Origin: Takakia lepidozioides
Taxonomy: Eukaryota > Streptophyta > Takakiopsida > Takakiales > Takakiaceae
NCBI GenBank assembly: GCA_030704615.1
Contig: CM060732.1
Span: 60,679,053-60,743,052, forward strand
Direction: 5' to 3'
Length of the DNA stretch: 64,000 bases
Position numbers and translations under genes: made by a program
Shown here: one piece after another, positions 32,430-45,301 of the stretch
Position numbering within the stretch: position 1 is the first letter of the stretch
Layout: each line of letters begins with the position of its first letter
The notes under the pieces: model-generated
What the model was told of the DNA's origin: nothing
The model's database searches: none
The model's input: only the letters and a program-made list of their open reading frames with translations

Positions 32430-33147
32430 CGTCCCATGAGGGGATGCTCTCTCTCGCTGGGATCTGGTCTGTCTGGGTCATGAACCCAACCGCCATGCCG
32501 CTTCTCACTGCGATGGATTCTTGTTGTTCCTTCTCTCCAATACAAACTGTGTCAGGCACCTACGCAGCCTCCGTCATCTGCCCACACAATCTGTCCAGCT
32601 CCGCGTGGATTTCTTCAATTTGTGGATGCAATGTGTCTTCCACAACCAATGTATGCCTCAAGAAGCTCCATATCAATGTATGAGCTCCATATCATCAAAA
32701 AAAATTCAGGCACCAAGGAAGGCCCTCCACACCAAATTGTCTAGTCCAATTGGCATGTTGCAAATGAAGCCCTCTGCCTCATCCAACCAGCCTGCATGGC
32801 CAATGCAGCTCCACTGTAGGAGTGAGACCATGATCTTGATTCATGGAATTTAAGGAGAATTAAAGTAGTGACGGCCCTCATCCACTAGGCCCACACGGCT
32901 ACATGCAGAGATAACAGATGTAAAAGTGATGACGTTCGGTTTCAAGCCTCCCGTTGCATCTGTACAAATAGTTGCAGGGCTTCCCACACCCATGCTGACA
33001 ATATCCTGTCATCATCGCATTCCAGAGACCACATTTTGTTCAGCCGTATTCTCAAACACCTGGTGTGCATCCTTCATGCCTCACATTCGACATTCATGTC
33101 AGTAAGGGCAGTCTCCAGAATGATATCTATGTCTTCTGCGCTGAATC
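32430..33147 (-). pseudogene. PPR-DYW pseudogene fragment (right arm)
   Basis: Minus-strand reading gives PPR repeats (EGRHYF, LKPNVITFTSVISACSRVG), the E motif (CNMPIGLDNLVWRAFLGA, about 32755), HPQIEEIHAELD and a decayed DYW start near 32530, across several frames with stops. It is the inverted partner of 5385-5925 and keeps about 150 bp that the left copy lacks. Confidence 0.8.
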
Positions 33148-33385
33148 ATGGGGGCTATCCAAGCTACATCCTGATTTTCTTGACCACTACATTTCGGATA
33201 TGTCCTTCATTGTCCAGGTTTCGGAGTCACTTACCAATTTTGGTAAATTCCAGTGGGACATGGGTAGTAAGAAAAAATATAGGATTGTCGAAGATAGTGA
33301 CAAATTTCTGAAACTTGGCTAATTTTCTTGACTTAGTGTACTGGCCAAAGAGGCAAACCCCAGAGCTAATTCTGACAAATTTGTA
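33148..33385 (+). repeat. Direct repeat R1, right copy
   Basis: Partner of 28460-28768 in the same orientation, about 80% identical by eye, with small indels. It interrupts or borders the PPR pseudogene fragment of the right arm. Confidence 0.8.
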
Positions 33386-34003
33386 GCCAAGTTTGTGGGT
33401 GGGGTTACTCATGTGTGATGCAGTTATCTTCCAGTACTTGGGAATTTAAGCTCGGACCTCACTGAATTTCAGTCATAAGTAAATGTCAAGCTGTTTATTA
33501 TGACCTGCACTCTTCTCCAAAGAATGCATGTGTGCTTTGTTGAATGCTGCAATTCCCACGGATTTTAGGCCCTTTCGGTTTTTGTACACTGGACTTGTCG
33601 ATGGCTCGTTGAGGTTTGCAGTTGCACTGCATCACGAGAAAAACCCACTGTCGGATTTTGGGACGAGATTTGCAAGCATGTGGATGAGAGTACATAACAA
33701 TGGCTGATTTCGATCCATCCCGTCTGGCTAAAACACTGCTGTCATGTCACATTTACCTTCAAATTACCATCTCGCATTACCCTCCTGCACATGTCCGTCT
33801 CTAACTGGCATTTGGCAGATCTTATCATGAAAACAAAGTAGCCTCGATTATGCATTCACAATATGAGCAGATGGATACTATGTCTCACTGAGTCTCCCCT
33901 CATGTGGGGAGAGAGAATGGCAAATGCAATGAACACTTTCCTTTCTAGGTGAATGTATGAATATACATGGAGCAGAGAAAAAATAGATAATTGTTGATTG
34001 AAA

Positions 34004-37000
34004 CTAGTCACTGTCACTTTCAAAAGCAGTCCTCCTGACACGTGTTTTCCTTGGACTGTGATGGTCATCAACATCAGGCTGTAGCTCAAGATCACTGTCG
34101 GAGCCATGCGCCGGTGGTGACATCTCACCCTCTTCTTCCGAATCTGACAATGCCTGCCTACGCCTAGCTCTTTTCAGACGTGGTCCCTGCACTCATCAAC
34201 ATGGCCGTCAATTGCCTTTTATAGATGTCCTTTCAGTTAAAAGTCAAATCAAACAAACCATTACTTTTACACAATCACTCAGGATTTTCACTAACCTGAG
34301 TTGTATCATCTTCCTCAACTAAGCCAGGAGCAGCCAGTGCGTCCTGTGCATCTTCTGCATCCTCAGGAGTATCAGGCCGCACATCATCTTCTAACAGCTC
34401 CTCTTCATCTGAATCTGGTGCTCTAGATCTCTTGTCCTTGCGTCTCTTTCTTTTCTCCTTCTTTTTTTCCCTTCTATTAGTAGGTGCACTGTCCTCTCCA
34501 TCATTATCGTCAGCCTCAAATCGTTTCCTGTTCCAAGTGGCCTGCAACCAACATGCTTTTATTGAGCTCCCAATATTCTGCCTTACCACTTTTACACATA
34601 CAGACACCTGCTCTTAAATGTAAGATCTAACACAGATAGTGTCACAGCACAACCTGTAGAACACATTCTCGGCATGGACAATGTCCGTAGTGAACATCCT
34701 TTCATAAAGCAATCTAATCATGCCAGCACTTACATTTTACCTCATATTTTGAGGAAAAGGGGGTTATGTCTTACTGCCTTGTTACTACGCACATGGTAGC
34801 TAAATAATGCCAACATTCTAGCTCAACAAATGTAGAAGTTAGGATGCGACTGCTATTTTGCTGAAAATATGTCCATCATAGTCACACCAATTTAAGGTGA
34901 TGAGTTCCCCAGCCCTAACAAAATTTACAGGGAGCTGTTTATAATTGTCAATTGATCACGTCCTACTCCGAGTGCAGTGACCATCATTCACAATTTGAGA
35001 AGCTGGGTATGATACACACCATGGTATGTTGCAATCGCTCTTCTTGTTCCCGAACAATGCGGTGCTCTTCATCCCGCTGCCTCCTCTCTATCTGCTCATT
35101 AGCACAAAAGCACACTTGGCATGAACTTATTCCAGAAATAACATTCCCATTGCTTGCAACAAACACCTTTAAAGTTGTACCTGGAGCTTGCGCTCTTCCT
35201 CAGCTTTGCGGCGTGCATCCTCAGCCACAGCAAGCTGACGAGCAACCTCCTGTTTCTGGCGTGTTTGCTGCTCCTCGCGTTCAGCTGCTTCCAGGTGGAC
35301 CTTTGCAGCATCAAGAAGGTGCTTGCAATAATCGACATGCATATCCAGCTTCTTCTCATCAAATCCATGGATGTGATGCCCTCTGACCCCTGCCAGCTGG
35401 CTGAACAACCGCAGTGCATTCTTCAACTCAGCAACCGCTTGCCGCACCTGCTTAAAACCCACCCCTCTTGTCTGGACATGCTTACTTGATCCAACAAAAT
35501 CGGTGCTAGTGCAACCCATTATCAACAACTGCTGGGTCAAATCCTGGATGAATCAGACCATCAAATAATGATAAAAGCAACAATGACGGAGAGATGGACG
35601 GACCTCATCAGCAGAGCGCTTAGCTTTCTGAAGGGTCGCAGTGGAGAACTTTTGCATGGCAATGGCAGCATCAAAGCGCAGGGTATAGTTCGATGGTGCC
35701 AGGTGGATGGCACGTAGCAGTATTCGTTTGCACTCTTGCCACTGCTCTGCCTCATAATGTGTGCGTGCCAAGTATAGGAGAATCTGTGGGTCTGTATTGT
35801 AATAGAATCTTCGTAGGCAATTCTGGTACTGCGATCCCCAATACACCACACATCAGGATATTGCAGGTCCCATGTCCCTTCAAAATCAGTTCAGCACCCA
35901 TGAAGACACATGCAAGCAAGGTCCCTTGCAGTATCAGAAGCAAGCTGATGAAATTTCCAAAGCTTCCTCTTTCAACAGATTCATGAACGACAAGTTCTTT
36001 GGCCAATTAAATGCATTCACTGCCCTTTCCAAGTCTGTCATGGCTGAGCACATAAGAGGCCTGATATGAGAAGAGCAATTACCATTTTGACAGCAAGAGC
36101 AAACTGGCCCTGGGCAAGGTAGACGTGGGCCAGATTGACCCAGACATCAGGCATATCTACAGTGACGTTGCCTGCTGCTGCCTCTTGCACCTGCTCAGTC
36201 ACCCAAACCCCTTAAGTGGAACTTTACCAAAAACTTTGTAGGTTCTTGCTAACTATCAGCTATTGGTTCCATCAAAAGGGGCCTTTCACACAACTGCTTC
36301 ATCAAAATTGTACCAAACAAAGCAGCTACAACAAAAAGTCTACATGTATGCGTCCCATCCTACATTTCTTAGAGATTGCCCCTCTACTACCTGAGTGAAA
36401 ATGTCCTTGGAAATGTCAAAGAGACCTTTCTCCGCAAGAACAACTCCAATTCCATTGGCTGCATACACATTATTTGGTCTCTGCACCAGCACCTGAGTTA
36501 ACACAACCCACCATTCCATGTGTTAAGCAGAAGACTCCCAGAACTCATCTCATTCACAAATAGAATCACCATGGTAACCAACAAACTATTAGAAATATCC
36601 TTCAGAAACAACCGCACATCCAGTAAAGCCTGCAGGTAACAAGACCCAAGCATATGGGAACCAGTGTAGGACCTTTTGATAGAGTTCTCTGGCTTTTTCC
36701 AGATGTGTGGCTTCCAGTTTTGGGTCCCTCTTCTCCCCACGTACTGCAGCATAGTAGTTCCAATTTCCCTAGGCAGCAGACAATTCCCAGCAAATCAGTT
36801 AAAACAGGAGCCATCATCTACATGAATCACTAGCATCAAGACATGCAAGGGGTGCAGCACTCACGAGAGCCAGGGTTGCATAGTTGTCCTTCCCATCCGT
36901 GACCTGCAGAATGCCTTTCAGGGTATCCTTGGCCTTAAGCCAATCATCTCCTTTCAGCTCCAAGTTGCCTCGCACAGATAAGCCCTCCACGTACTTCTCA

Positions 37001-40000
37001 TTGCCTTTCAATGCTTTACACACCTGTGACATAAAGAAACAGCAAGCCAGATGTAGTGACCTCTTGTAAACAGATGCATCAAGAGCACACATGACTATGA
37101 TGGCTCAGACAGCAGGCAAGCACGCACAGCTACCACGACTGCAAGGTGCCACAATACCAGATCCAGGCTGGTGGGAATATTGTTGCGAGCCTGTGCCATT
37201 GCCCCCAGCCGGAGGTACGCGTCCACGTATTTGGGATGCTGCCTCAAAAACACCACTACCCAATTGTAAATCCATCTGTGAAGTCACAATGAAACAGTCA
37301 CCTGAAGCTACACCACACTTCTGTGTAAAACAGATAATATCCAAGATTCACCCCAAGAGTTGACAAGGGTTGTGTTGTTAGAAAAAACAGTAGCATAACA
37401 ATGCCCTTATGAACTGCAGCCTCACATCTACAGTAGCGGGAGGGGTATGTAGCTGAACTACAGCAAACTCCTGTTCTGGAGGGGTTGTCACAGTGGAGAG
37501 AATGTACTCAAAAGACGTGTTTGTCATAGCCTTGTGGCCATAGACCCCACGCCCAGTTTGGGTAGAACAAGAGGGAACAGACACTACCTTTGTGAGAAGC
37601 TCACAAGTAGAGGGACTTACCTTGGTATAAACAACTGATTCACGGTTTCTAGATTTCCTCTAGAAAGCCCTTCACACAATCTGCTGTGTGTGAGCTGCCC
37701 AGCAGTTAGACCCCAACAGGGCCAGGGTTTTAGGCTCAGCTTCAAGATTTTGAAAGTTGGTGAACAGAGGTGCAAGGACTATGTTCTTGATGGTCCTGAA
37801 GAGGGTCGCTCTCTGATGAGAATACCCGGACCTTGTATCACAAAATGGATACTGTCTTCAGGCCGCCCGCACTTGGGATATTGACAATCTCCCTTCCCTC
37901 TCTGCACATGTTTATTGTTCAAAAGTGGACTCCCCACCCTGAGTTTAAAATTTCAGACCCTTCTGATCATCCTTAAGATCCTCACCCATGTCACAAACTG
38001 GAAACAAGTTCAGGGGAATTTTATGCTTAACTTCGTTTAGAGAGAAAGAGGAGAACCTTAAATAGAATGAGCTGATATAATATAGAAGCTTTGCCGGTCT
38101 CATGGAGCTGTTCATGCAGCCGCGCCAAGTTGAACAGCAGTGTCACCTTTTCTGCAGGTACTTCAACAAGAACCCCCTCATTCTCTAAGCTGTAGAACAG
38201 CTGATTTGCCTTGTCAGGTAGACCGGTATCCGCAGCACGAGTTCCCTCACTGAACTCAGCCCAAAGGCCTTCTCCTAATGCTTCCTTGTATGCTTTTCTT
38301 GCAAACTGAAGCAACCCCCCAGCTGTCCCAGTCAGTCAAATTGCATAAGATGAGCCCCGTAGTTCATATACTAACCCTGCAGCTTGTTTTAAAGAAGGAG
38401 CTATTCTAGCATGAAAAAGTTTACTTGGCCTGTGCTATCAACCAGCCACATAACACAAAAGTCTCCAACACAAATGCACATGTGATGATTGCTGGCACTA
38501 TGTGCACTAAAATGCCCAACGAACTCTCAAGGTGCATACCTCAAGTTCCCCACGCTCAAAATGCAGAACACCAATGTTGTTCAGAAGTCCTAGCGGGACT
38601 AATTCTTGATTCTTCTTGAATAAGGAGTGGGCCTGACCATCCCAGAATCAAAAGTAATTTCAGTCCACTACCCATGTCATCAAGAGTGTCACGCACATGT
38701 ATGGTTGAATACTGCCTATCCTACCTGGTTATTTTTAGTGCACTGAGCAAACCTGGTGAGAACCTTACGCCCTTCAATGGAATACGCACCACAGTGTATG
38801 ACTACATACAGACATGCAAGAAAAGAGAACCCAACATTGTATGCACCTGCCTCATGACCACCCTTCTTAAAGCAGACAAGGTGACTGACAAAATAATGGG
38901 GACTCTTGCCAAAGCAACCGTAACTTACGGTGTCAATTGACCCCGAAGGGCTACCACCTTCCGATGGAAAGGTGGACACCTTTATGACATCCAATGCATA
39001 TGTGGTTTTGAACCCACAACCACTAGTGAAATGGTATTATGCCCTAACCACTGGGCTATCTATTGGATGTCGACTGACAAAGACTGTGCAAGCCTTCCCA
39101 AGCATAGAATGCGACAGTAATTCAAGATAAACTCTCATCTCTAGCTATCAACAACTGCTGCAAGCTGGACTAGGTAAGAGCTCACAGTCTTAAAGGCCTC
39201 AAGAGCTGCCCCAAAGTCAGTTGCGACCAGCAATTCCCCCATCTCCAACCAGGCCTATCCCGCAGCCAACAACAGAGAGATAAGATAACAACACCAAAGT
39301 AAGTACTCATTCCTGCTGGAGTAGTTTTCTTCTGACAAGTGTTTCTGGGGTTTTAGGGACTTCAAGCCTCCTATAGTCATAACAAGAGGCCCTGCGTGAG
39401 AAAAGGCATCCAGCAACAAGAATAATGAAAAACAGTTGGTGAACTCACATCAACATCCTTAGGATTCAATTTAGTTGCTCTCCTGAAGTTGTCTAGTGCC
39501 TTTTCTGTGCGGCCTTGTTGCATGAAAATATGCCCCATAGCCTAGAATGCCAAACATCAACACGAGGTGAGTGACCTAAATCTGACTTAGAATCAACTTA
39601 ACAAACAATACAAACTCATCTCTGCAGTAGAACCTCCCCCATTGAAACCGGTCCTACTTTAATGTCAGTTATTTAGCAGCATCCAACCGACTGTGCTCCT
39701 GATCAACATTCAAGAAACACTGAGGAAATGTGCAGACATGTCAACTTCATAAAAATCTACACAGGGGAGTGAGTCTGTTGAAAATTGACTTCAGAATTGA
39801 AGTGTGCCTTGAGGAGCCAGACCAAATAAGTTACATAGAGGTCAAGCAGAATGACCTTCAGGGTCTCACAGTTATCAGGATGGACATCCAGTACTTTCTC
39901 AAAATGGATCAATGCCGTCTTCATATCTCCCAGCTTCAAATGGACCTGCCCCAACCCTGCATTACACAACCAATGGCAACCTCCTCAGACCCTTAAACAC

Positions 40001-43000
40001 GCACCCAAGGTGCAACACGGCTCACCATGCTCCAAACCTCCAACAAATAACACAGGTTTCAGAAACCCACCATAATAGGGTAGAATGAAATCACGTGGAT
40101 TCTTAAGCTCAGAAGTGGAAGCCCTGTAATAGCGGGCTGCCATCTCATAATCGCCCTGCATCCATGCATCCATTGTCCATTAGGACTCTTTTCATCGTGT
40201 CTTCTGCTTTTGGCCAGAGATTACATCTACCAAGCCCATGATGGGAGCATAACAGCATACATCACCAGCACCAGCATTCTCCTGACCCTGCAGCTCTTCA
40301 TCACTCTTAGTATAAGAATATGAGCATGCTGGAAAGTACCAGAACAAACCTTTGTGTGGTAAGAGCGAGCAAAATTGTAGTAGGATTGAGCCTTCATCAG
40401 AATGTGGTCAGTAGAAGCCAAAGCTGCCTCTGTTAGCTGCTCAACCATGTAGTGGTGCCCTGTAAAGAAGTAGTGATTCGCCAGGTGATTCAGTGCCATT
40501 GCACAATACGGATAGATCTCATATGCTGACCGCATCTTCTCCAAGCCTTCATGGACACCTTCCACTGCGCAGAACAGTACACTCAATAGTTACTTGGTGG
40601 AAGCCAAAACTGTCATGGTTATAGTGAAGGGTCCTGGATATGACCTATGAAGCACACCCAAGAATAGAGTGTACCTTCATTGGTGTTGATGTCCATCACG
40701 CCTAGTGCAACCAGTGCCTCCGCGTTGTCAGGGTCAAGCTGCATCATGCACATAAACCTGCACACTTGTAAGCTATCACACCCAAATTGCCTTCTCTCAC
40801 ATATGTCTGTCAGTCTGTCTCGTAGTGTGGTTTCAATTTTCCTTTCCCCATTCTCTGCTGAAATCTGCTAATGGCAGGAACAGGTTGTTTACTGAAATGA
40901 TTCTTGAGCAAGTGCAAATCCCACCTTACACCATCACTATGAGGAGACGTGAGACTGTGACTGACAAGAACGGGGAAAGACAGGAAAAGAGAGGGAATAT
41001 ACTCATTGACCATTACTTGTTGGTCCATGAACATGGGCTATTACATACCTTAGGGCCCTAGAATTCTAACCCTCCTGGAGCTGCTTGTGGAGATTCAGCC
41101 CAACCCAAAATTACCATAGTGCACAGCCAATGACAATTCAGCTAAGGAAACTGAGTGTTGGACTACGAGCTCGCTAAGACATCATGTTAGCAAACAAATG
41201 GTATGCTCATTTTGGCCAAGATGAGAGAACAAAAGAAAGTCAGTTCGTAAAATGCCAACTGTCAAGATGGATTCACGGATGACATTGATGAATGGCTAAA
41301 GAGAGAAGTCATGCCTGCAAAACACGATCAAAAGCTTGGCGGGCTTTCTTAAACTGACCAAGACGGAAGCGACAAAGTCCGAGGCCCAGCCTCACTGATG
41401 CTGGGCACCTAGGATGCACCTGCAATGCTTTCTGATCCACAGCAACCACTCACACACAAGTGACGTCAATGGAGATCAATGAATTCCATTGAGTTCTTGC
41501 ACCATGTTACGGGCTCTAGCATGACACTCCACAAAAACATCAAAGGCAAAAGATAGTGGGATGTGTTAGAGTACAACAAAACAAGTAATTTATCACAGAC
41601 CTTGAAGAAGTTTAGAGCCTCCTGAAATCGATTCCGGTTAAACTGCACACAAGCCTGCCCCAACCCATGTCCATCCTCATCAATGCCATGTTCGCTTACA
41701 GTCTAGAGGTGAGGTACAAGGAAACTTGATCGGTTGTAGCCTGAAATCACAATCGTAAGACTATGCAGCCTGAAAACACCTGTGCTTACCCCTATGTAAT
41801 ATATGCAGATGAAGAATAGTGGGGAGAACAGACCTGGCCAAGCAGAGCCGGCACATTGTCTGGTTGACCATCCAGCACAATCTTAAACACCTCATGTGCT
41901 TGCTCCAGTTCTCCCTTAGCCACCAGCAGTTGACCTGCATGCACAAATGCCTTGCTATGCCATCATGAGCTGGACAGGACCAGTAGGATCTGTAAACTGT
42001 CAACCAAGAAGTTGCTTTGATATCACTGCCCTTAATTCTGATGACAAAAAATACAGTTTAGAACAGGCCCTACAGGTGTGTTTTACCTTTGCCAACCCAG
42101 GTGGATGGTTCATCTTGGTCAATCCTGGAGGCCTTATTGTAATACTGGGTGGCACGTATGAAGTGTTCATCCTTTTCTCGCTGCTTGGACTCCATTTTTC
42201 CAAGGTTGGTGTAATAAGCCCCCAAGGCATTAAGAATTGCAATGCGATCATACTTTACATCACTGTAGTATTCGTCAATTTCTATCATCACAAGGCACCC
42301 ACATATGTATCAGCAACAAATCACCATGCTTGGGTTGGACAGTGAAGTTTGAGGTGATTGGTTCAAATGGAGTACTAGATAAGAATGAAAACATGTGTTT
42401 GTCGGACAACCAGACCAACACAAAAGTAACGCATTATGATCACTGTTCAAGGACTAGTTACAAACATCTCCAAAATGAGAAGCTTTCTTTCGTACTTCCC
42501 TTGACAATCTTTGAATCAGCAGCTGCTTTAACTGCCACAGGAGAAAAGCTACATACAAGGGTCCAAGCCAATTCCACACGTGCAATTCCTTAGAGTTAGT
42601 GAAGCTGAATAAGGCAGCTGGCAATATCATGAATACCTGGACTAGACCCTTCTTCAAGAATCTGAAGAAACTCTGTGATTTTTCCCCGCTTAAAATACTC
42701 TCTCTGCATCACAACAAAACACAGTCAGCCAATAACAATGACCCACACTCACCCGTCCCTACTCCTCCTACATTGTCGACCTCCGACGTTTCTAATAAAC
42801 CTTAAACCCTAAACCTTGACTGTCTCCGCCTGCAATCACACCCTCTGTCAGACCATTGCAGCAGCCTACGCTAATTCATCTGTTAATCTCACAACACATG
42901 AGTTTCGTAACACGCACCTACTCGAAAAACTGAACTTTGCCAGAACGAAGAAGTGGGAATATCAGAACCAAACAAAATTGCGGGAGACAGAATTGAAGAA

Positions 43001-43161
43001 CGAGAGGGTGTGACACGTACCGCAAAGGTAAGCCAAAGATTGAGTGGAGCTTGCTCGGCCTTGAGAATGTCCAAAATGTCTGTGGCATCCTTGGGCAGCT
43101 GTTCTAACGCCACCCTCACTTCCTCTGACGTGTTTTGGACGGGAATATATACACACGCCAT
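34004..43161 (-). CDS. CTR9: CTR9 (VIP6/ELF8), Paf1 complex subunit
   Basis: Twenty-four exons, 3183 coding bases, 1060 residues (the Arabidopsis homologue is about 1090). Exons from the start: 43161-43021, 42703-42637, 42281-42087, 41934-41834, 41654-41601, 41431-41315, 40738-40675, 40564-40350, 40155-40071, 39956-39856, 39541-39449, 39254-39186, 38632-38540, 38305-38057, 37238-37158, 37023-36865, 36768-36673, 36492-36391, 36190-36083, 35828-35604, 35447-35181, 35091-35020, 34541-34296, 34186-34004. Phases agree throughout. It starts MACVYIPVQN, has TPR repeats (DEPSTWVGKG, IYPYCAMALNHLANHYFFTG, DVWVNLAHVYLAQGQFALAV), a Glu/Arg-rich coiled coil (EDARRKAEEERK) and an acidic Ser-rich tail (FESDSD). 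CTR9 scaffolds the nuclear Paf1 complex, which supports RNA polymerase II elongation and histone marks; in plants it affects flowering time. Intron 6 is GC-AG. The gene looks intact. Confidence 0.97.
37499..37604 (+). repeat. Dispersed repeat, copy 2 (in a CTR9 intron)
   Basis: Partner of 2011-2116, same orientation relative to the window and antisense to CTR9. It lies in the 818-bp intron between exons 14 and 15. Confidence 0.7.
38930..39066 (-). mobile_element. tRNA-derived SINE relic in a CTR9 intron
   Basis: On the minus strand TAGCCCAGTGGTTA (39058-39045) is a good tRNA A box and GGTTCAAAACC (39014-39004) a near-consensus B box, about 30 bp apart as in tRNA-derived SINEs. The sequence then continues without tRNA pairing into a body of unknown length (at least to ~38930). 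It lies in the intron between exons 12 and 13, in the same direction as CTR9. The 3' end and target duplication could not be placed. Confidence 0.65.
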
Positions 43162-43727
43162 AGTTGTTCTCTGTGCGGGAGCCTGTGTTGACGTCCACTG
43201 CAAGCTCAAAGAGCTCATGAGACGAAACAAATCAGAGAACGTGCCGCCCTCGGTTCAAAAATAGCTGTTGAGAAGGAAGGAAGAAATTGGCGAGGCCCAA
43301 AGGGCAGAGTCGAACAGCGATCCGTGAGCACTTCATTCCTGCCATACTCTGGCGTTCCGTTTGCGTGAGAAAACAACAGTGAAATCGTGAACTAATAACT
43401 TGGCAGTGGGACTCGCCGGCTGAGGCTTGTAAGTAGTAAGTTTGCACTTTCTTCATTTCTGCATTTAAAACCTTTCCAAAAACAAAAAAACAAAACCTTT
43501 TCCACCCCTTGTTTTGGTTGATTTAGATGGTGCTCAAATCTAGGTGAATTAAGTTACTAGTGTAGGTGAGTAACTACGAAGTTCTAGAACCCAGCAAGTC
43601 TCTTTGGTAGATCAAAGTAAAAGTTATAGTAGGGGGCCTTCAAATGTGGCTATATTTGTGTTGTTACCCTCAAGGAAAAGGAACATATTGAAGTCACTAC
43701 TGTCCATTTTAACATTCATCTATCTAC

Positions 43728-44440
43728 ATGGACGAACAAGACCTACGGTATGGAGTCGTGGAGAAGTTCGAAGGGAAGAATTTCATGTTATGGGAATTCA
43801 AAGTTGAGACGTTGATAAAAACGAAGGAACTTAGGGGAATGATCACCGGAGGAGAGGTGAAGCATGATGCAGTAGATGCTACGGGACTCACTACTTATGC
43901 AAGGAAAGAGAGTAAAGCTATGAATCTCCTCATCCAAAACCTCTCCGATAGTAAGCTCATGACTGTGAGGAAAGAGACTACTCCAAAGGGATTTGGGATA
44001 AGCAACACATTGACAAAGGGCTTGCCAATAAGATCTTTCTCACACGGAAGTCCTTCATGGCTCGGATGGAACCGCTGAGACAATAGAACAATACCTCAAT
44101 AAGCTCAGAGCAATGGCCGATGAGTTGGATGCTATTGAAGCAAGTGTTCTATACGAAGTTAATGTCATGGTCTTACTCATGAGCCTACCCGACAATTATC
44201 AAACTTTGATCACCTCTTTGGAGTCATTCAAGGTGGAAGACTGTAAGTGACAAGATGTGAGTACGAGATTGCTCAACGAAGAGCTGATGAGGATAGAGAA
44301 AGCAAAAACCCAATTAGTTGGTGGGGAGGCAGCACTTGTTGTAGCTCACAAGAGACAAGAGACAAGAGCAACGACATCTACATAGCGTACGAAGATCGGG
44401 GTCACTGGGCAATAGAATGCAGAAAAATGAAACTGACTTG
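43728..44440 (+). mobile_element. Ty1/copia gag relic
   Basis: From ATG 43728 the frame reads KFEGKNFMLWEFKVETLIKT ... MNLLIQNLSDSKLMTVRKET, then breaks near 43990 and continues in other frames (YLNKLRAMADELDAIEAS, LLMSLPDNYQTLITSLESF, RLLNEELMRIEK). It ends in a damaged zinc knuckle (RGHWAIECRK, about 44394-44424). This is the standard order of copia gag. No protease, reverse transcriptase or LTR was recognised next to it. Confidence 0.85.
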
Positions 44441-45301
44441 AAGAATAAAAAATAGAGGCAAACACAATGGAGAGCTGATATTAAAAAAGTGTTTAGTATG
44501 GTATTTTATCATATAACATCACTATGTCGTGGCCATGTTGCATTAATACATACCCAAGTACCAAAAATAAAAATTAACAACGTTCATATGTTTTCAAGAT
44601 ATGAATTGTCGATTGTCATCAACGATTGTTTGTAATATTTCCATTTCTTCAATCGACTGTATCAATGTGATCTTGTTTAAAATTGTAATAGTGCAAGAAG
44701 GTGTAATTTTTTTCTTTTTGACAAATAATTGATTATATTTTAATCAATGTTTAATATTAAGAAGTTAATCAATGTCTATTTAACACGCGTTTGATTGATA
44801 TGGCACAAATAGCTTGCAAGCACTGTATACTCGATCATTCTGAATCCACATGGATGCATGTGTCAATCCAAACAGTTATAATCTCATCATACCTTTGTAC
44901 TCATTGACCCTTCGTTTTTTCATTCGTCCATGGTATGACATTCTCTTTGTTTCCAAATGGTCCAAGAAACTATGAATGTTTATGCTTCTTTGTTCAGTTG
45001 TGTTATCTCCATTGCATGTTTCTTTTTTTTTTCTTTTTTCTTTTTTTGGAACAAGTTTGTCCTCTGTAAAGCTTTATTTTCAAACTGACAGCAAGGAAAA
45101 TAACTCCACTGCGGGTTGCACAACCATGACGATTTTTGCCGATTCTACTTCCAAAATATCTTAATCTTGAAGTCTTTTGTCCAAAGTTTTGATCTTGACA
45201 TCCTTCGCTCGCAAGATAATCTATACTATGTAGTTTTGTATTATTCTTCCAGGTAACCAAAAAACGGCTGTCCATACCCCTAAACAATATGCCCTAAGCT
45301 A
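44441..45301. other. AT-rich stretch without a gene
   Basis: No coding sequence was recognised. It is AT-rich with several TTAAT/ATTAA words; it could be eroded transposon sequence following the copia relic. Confidence 0.35.

Larger units (their letters stand above)
29139..33147 (-). repeat. Inverted segmental duplication, right arm
   Basis: Reverse complement of 5385-8805. Relative to the left arm it keeps about 1 kb of LINE sequence (29560-30578), the full GIL1-like coding region and a PPR stretch lost from the left arm near 5570. The ancestral segment therefore contained all of these. It is bracketed by the direct repeats at 28460-28768 and 33148-33385. Confidence 0.9.
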
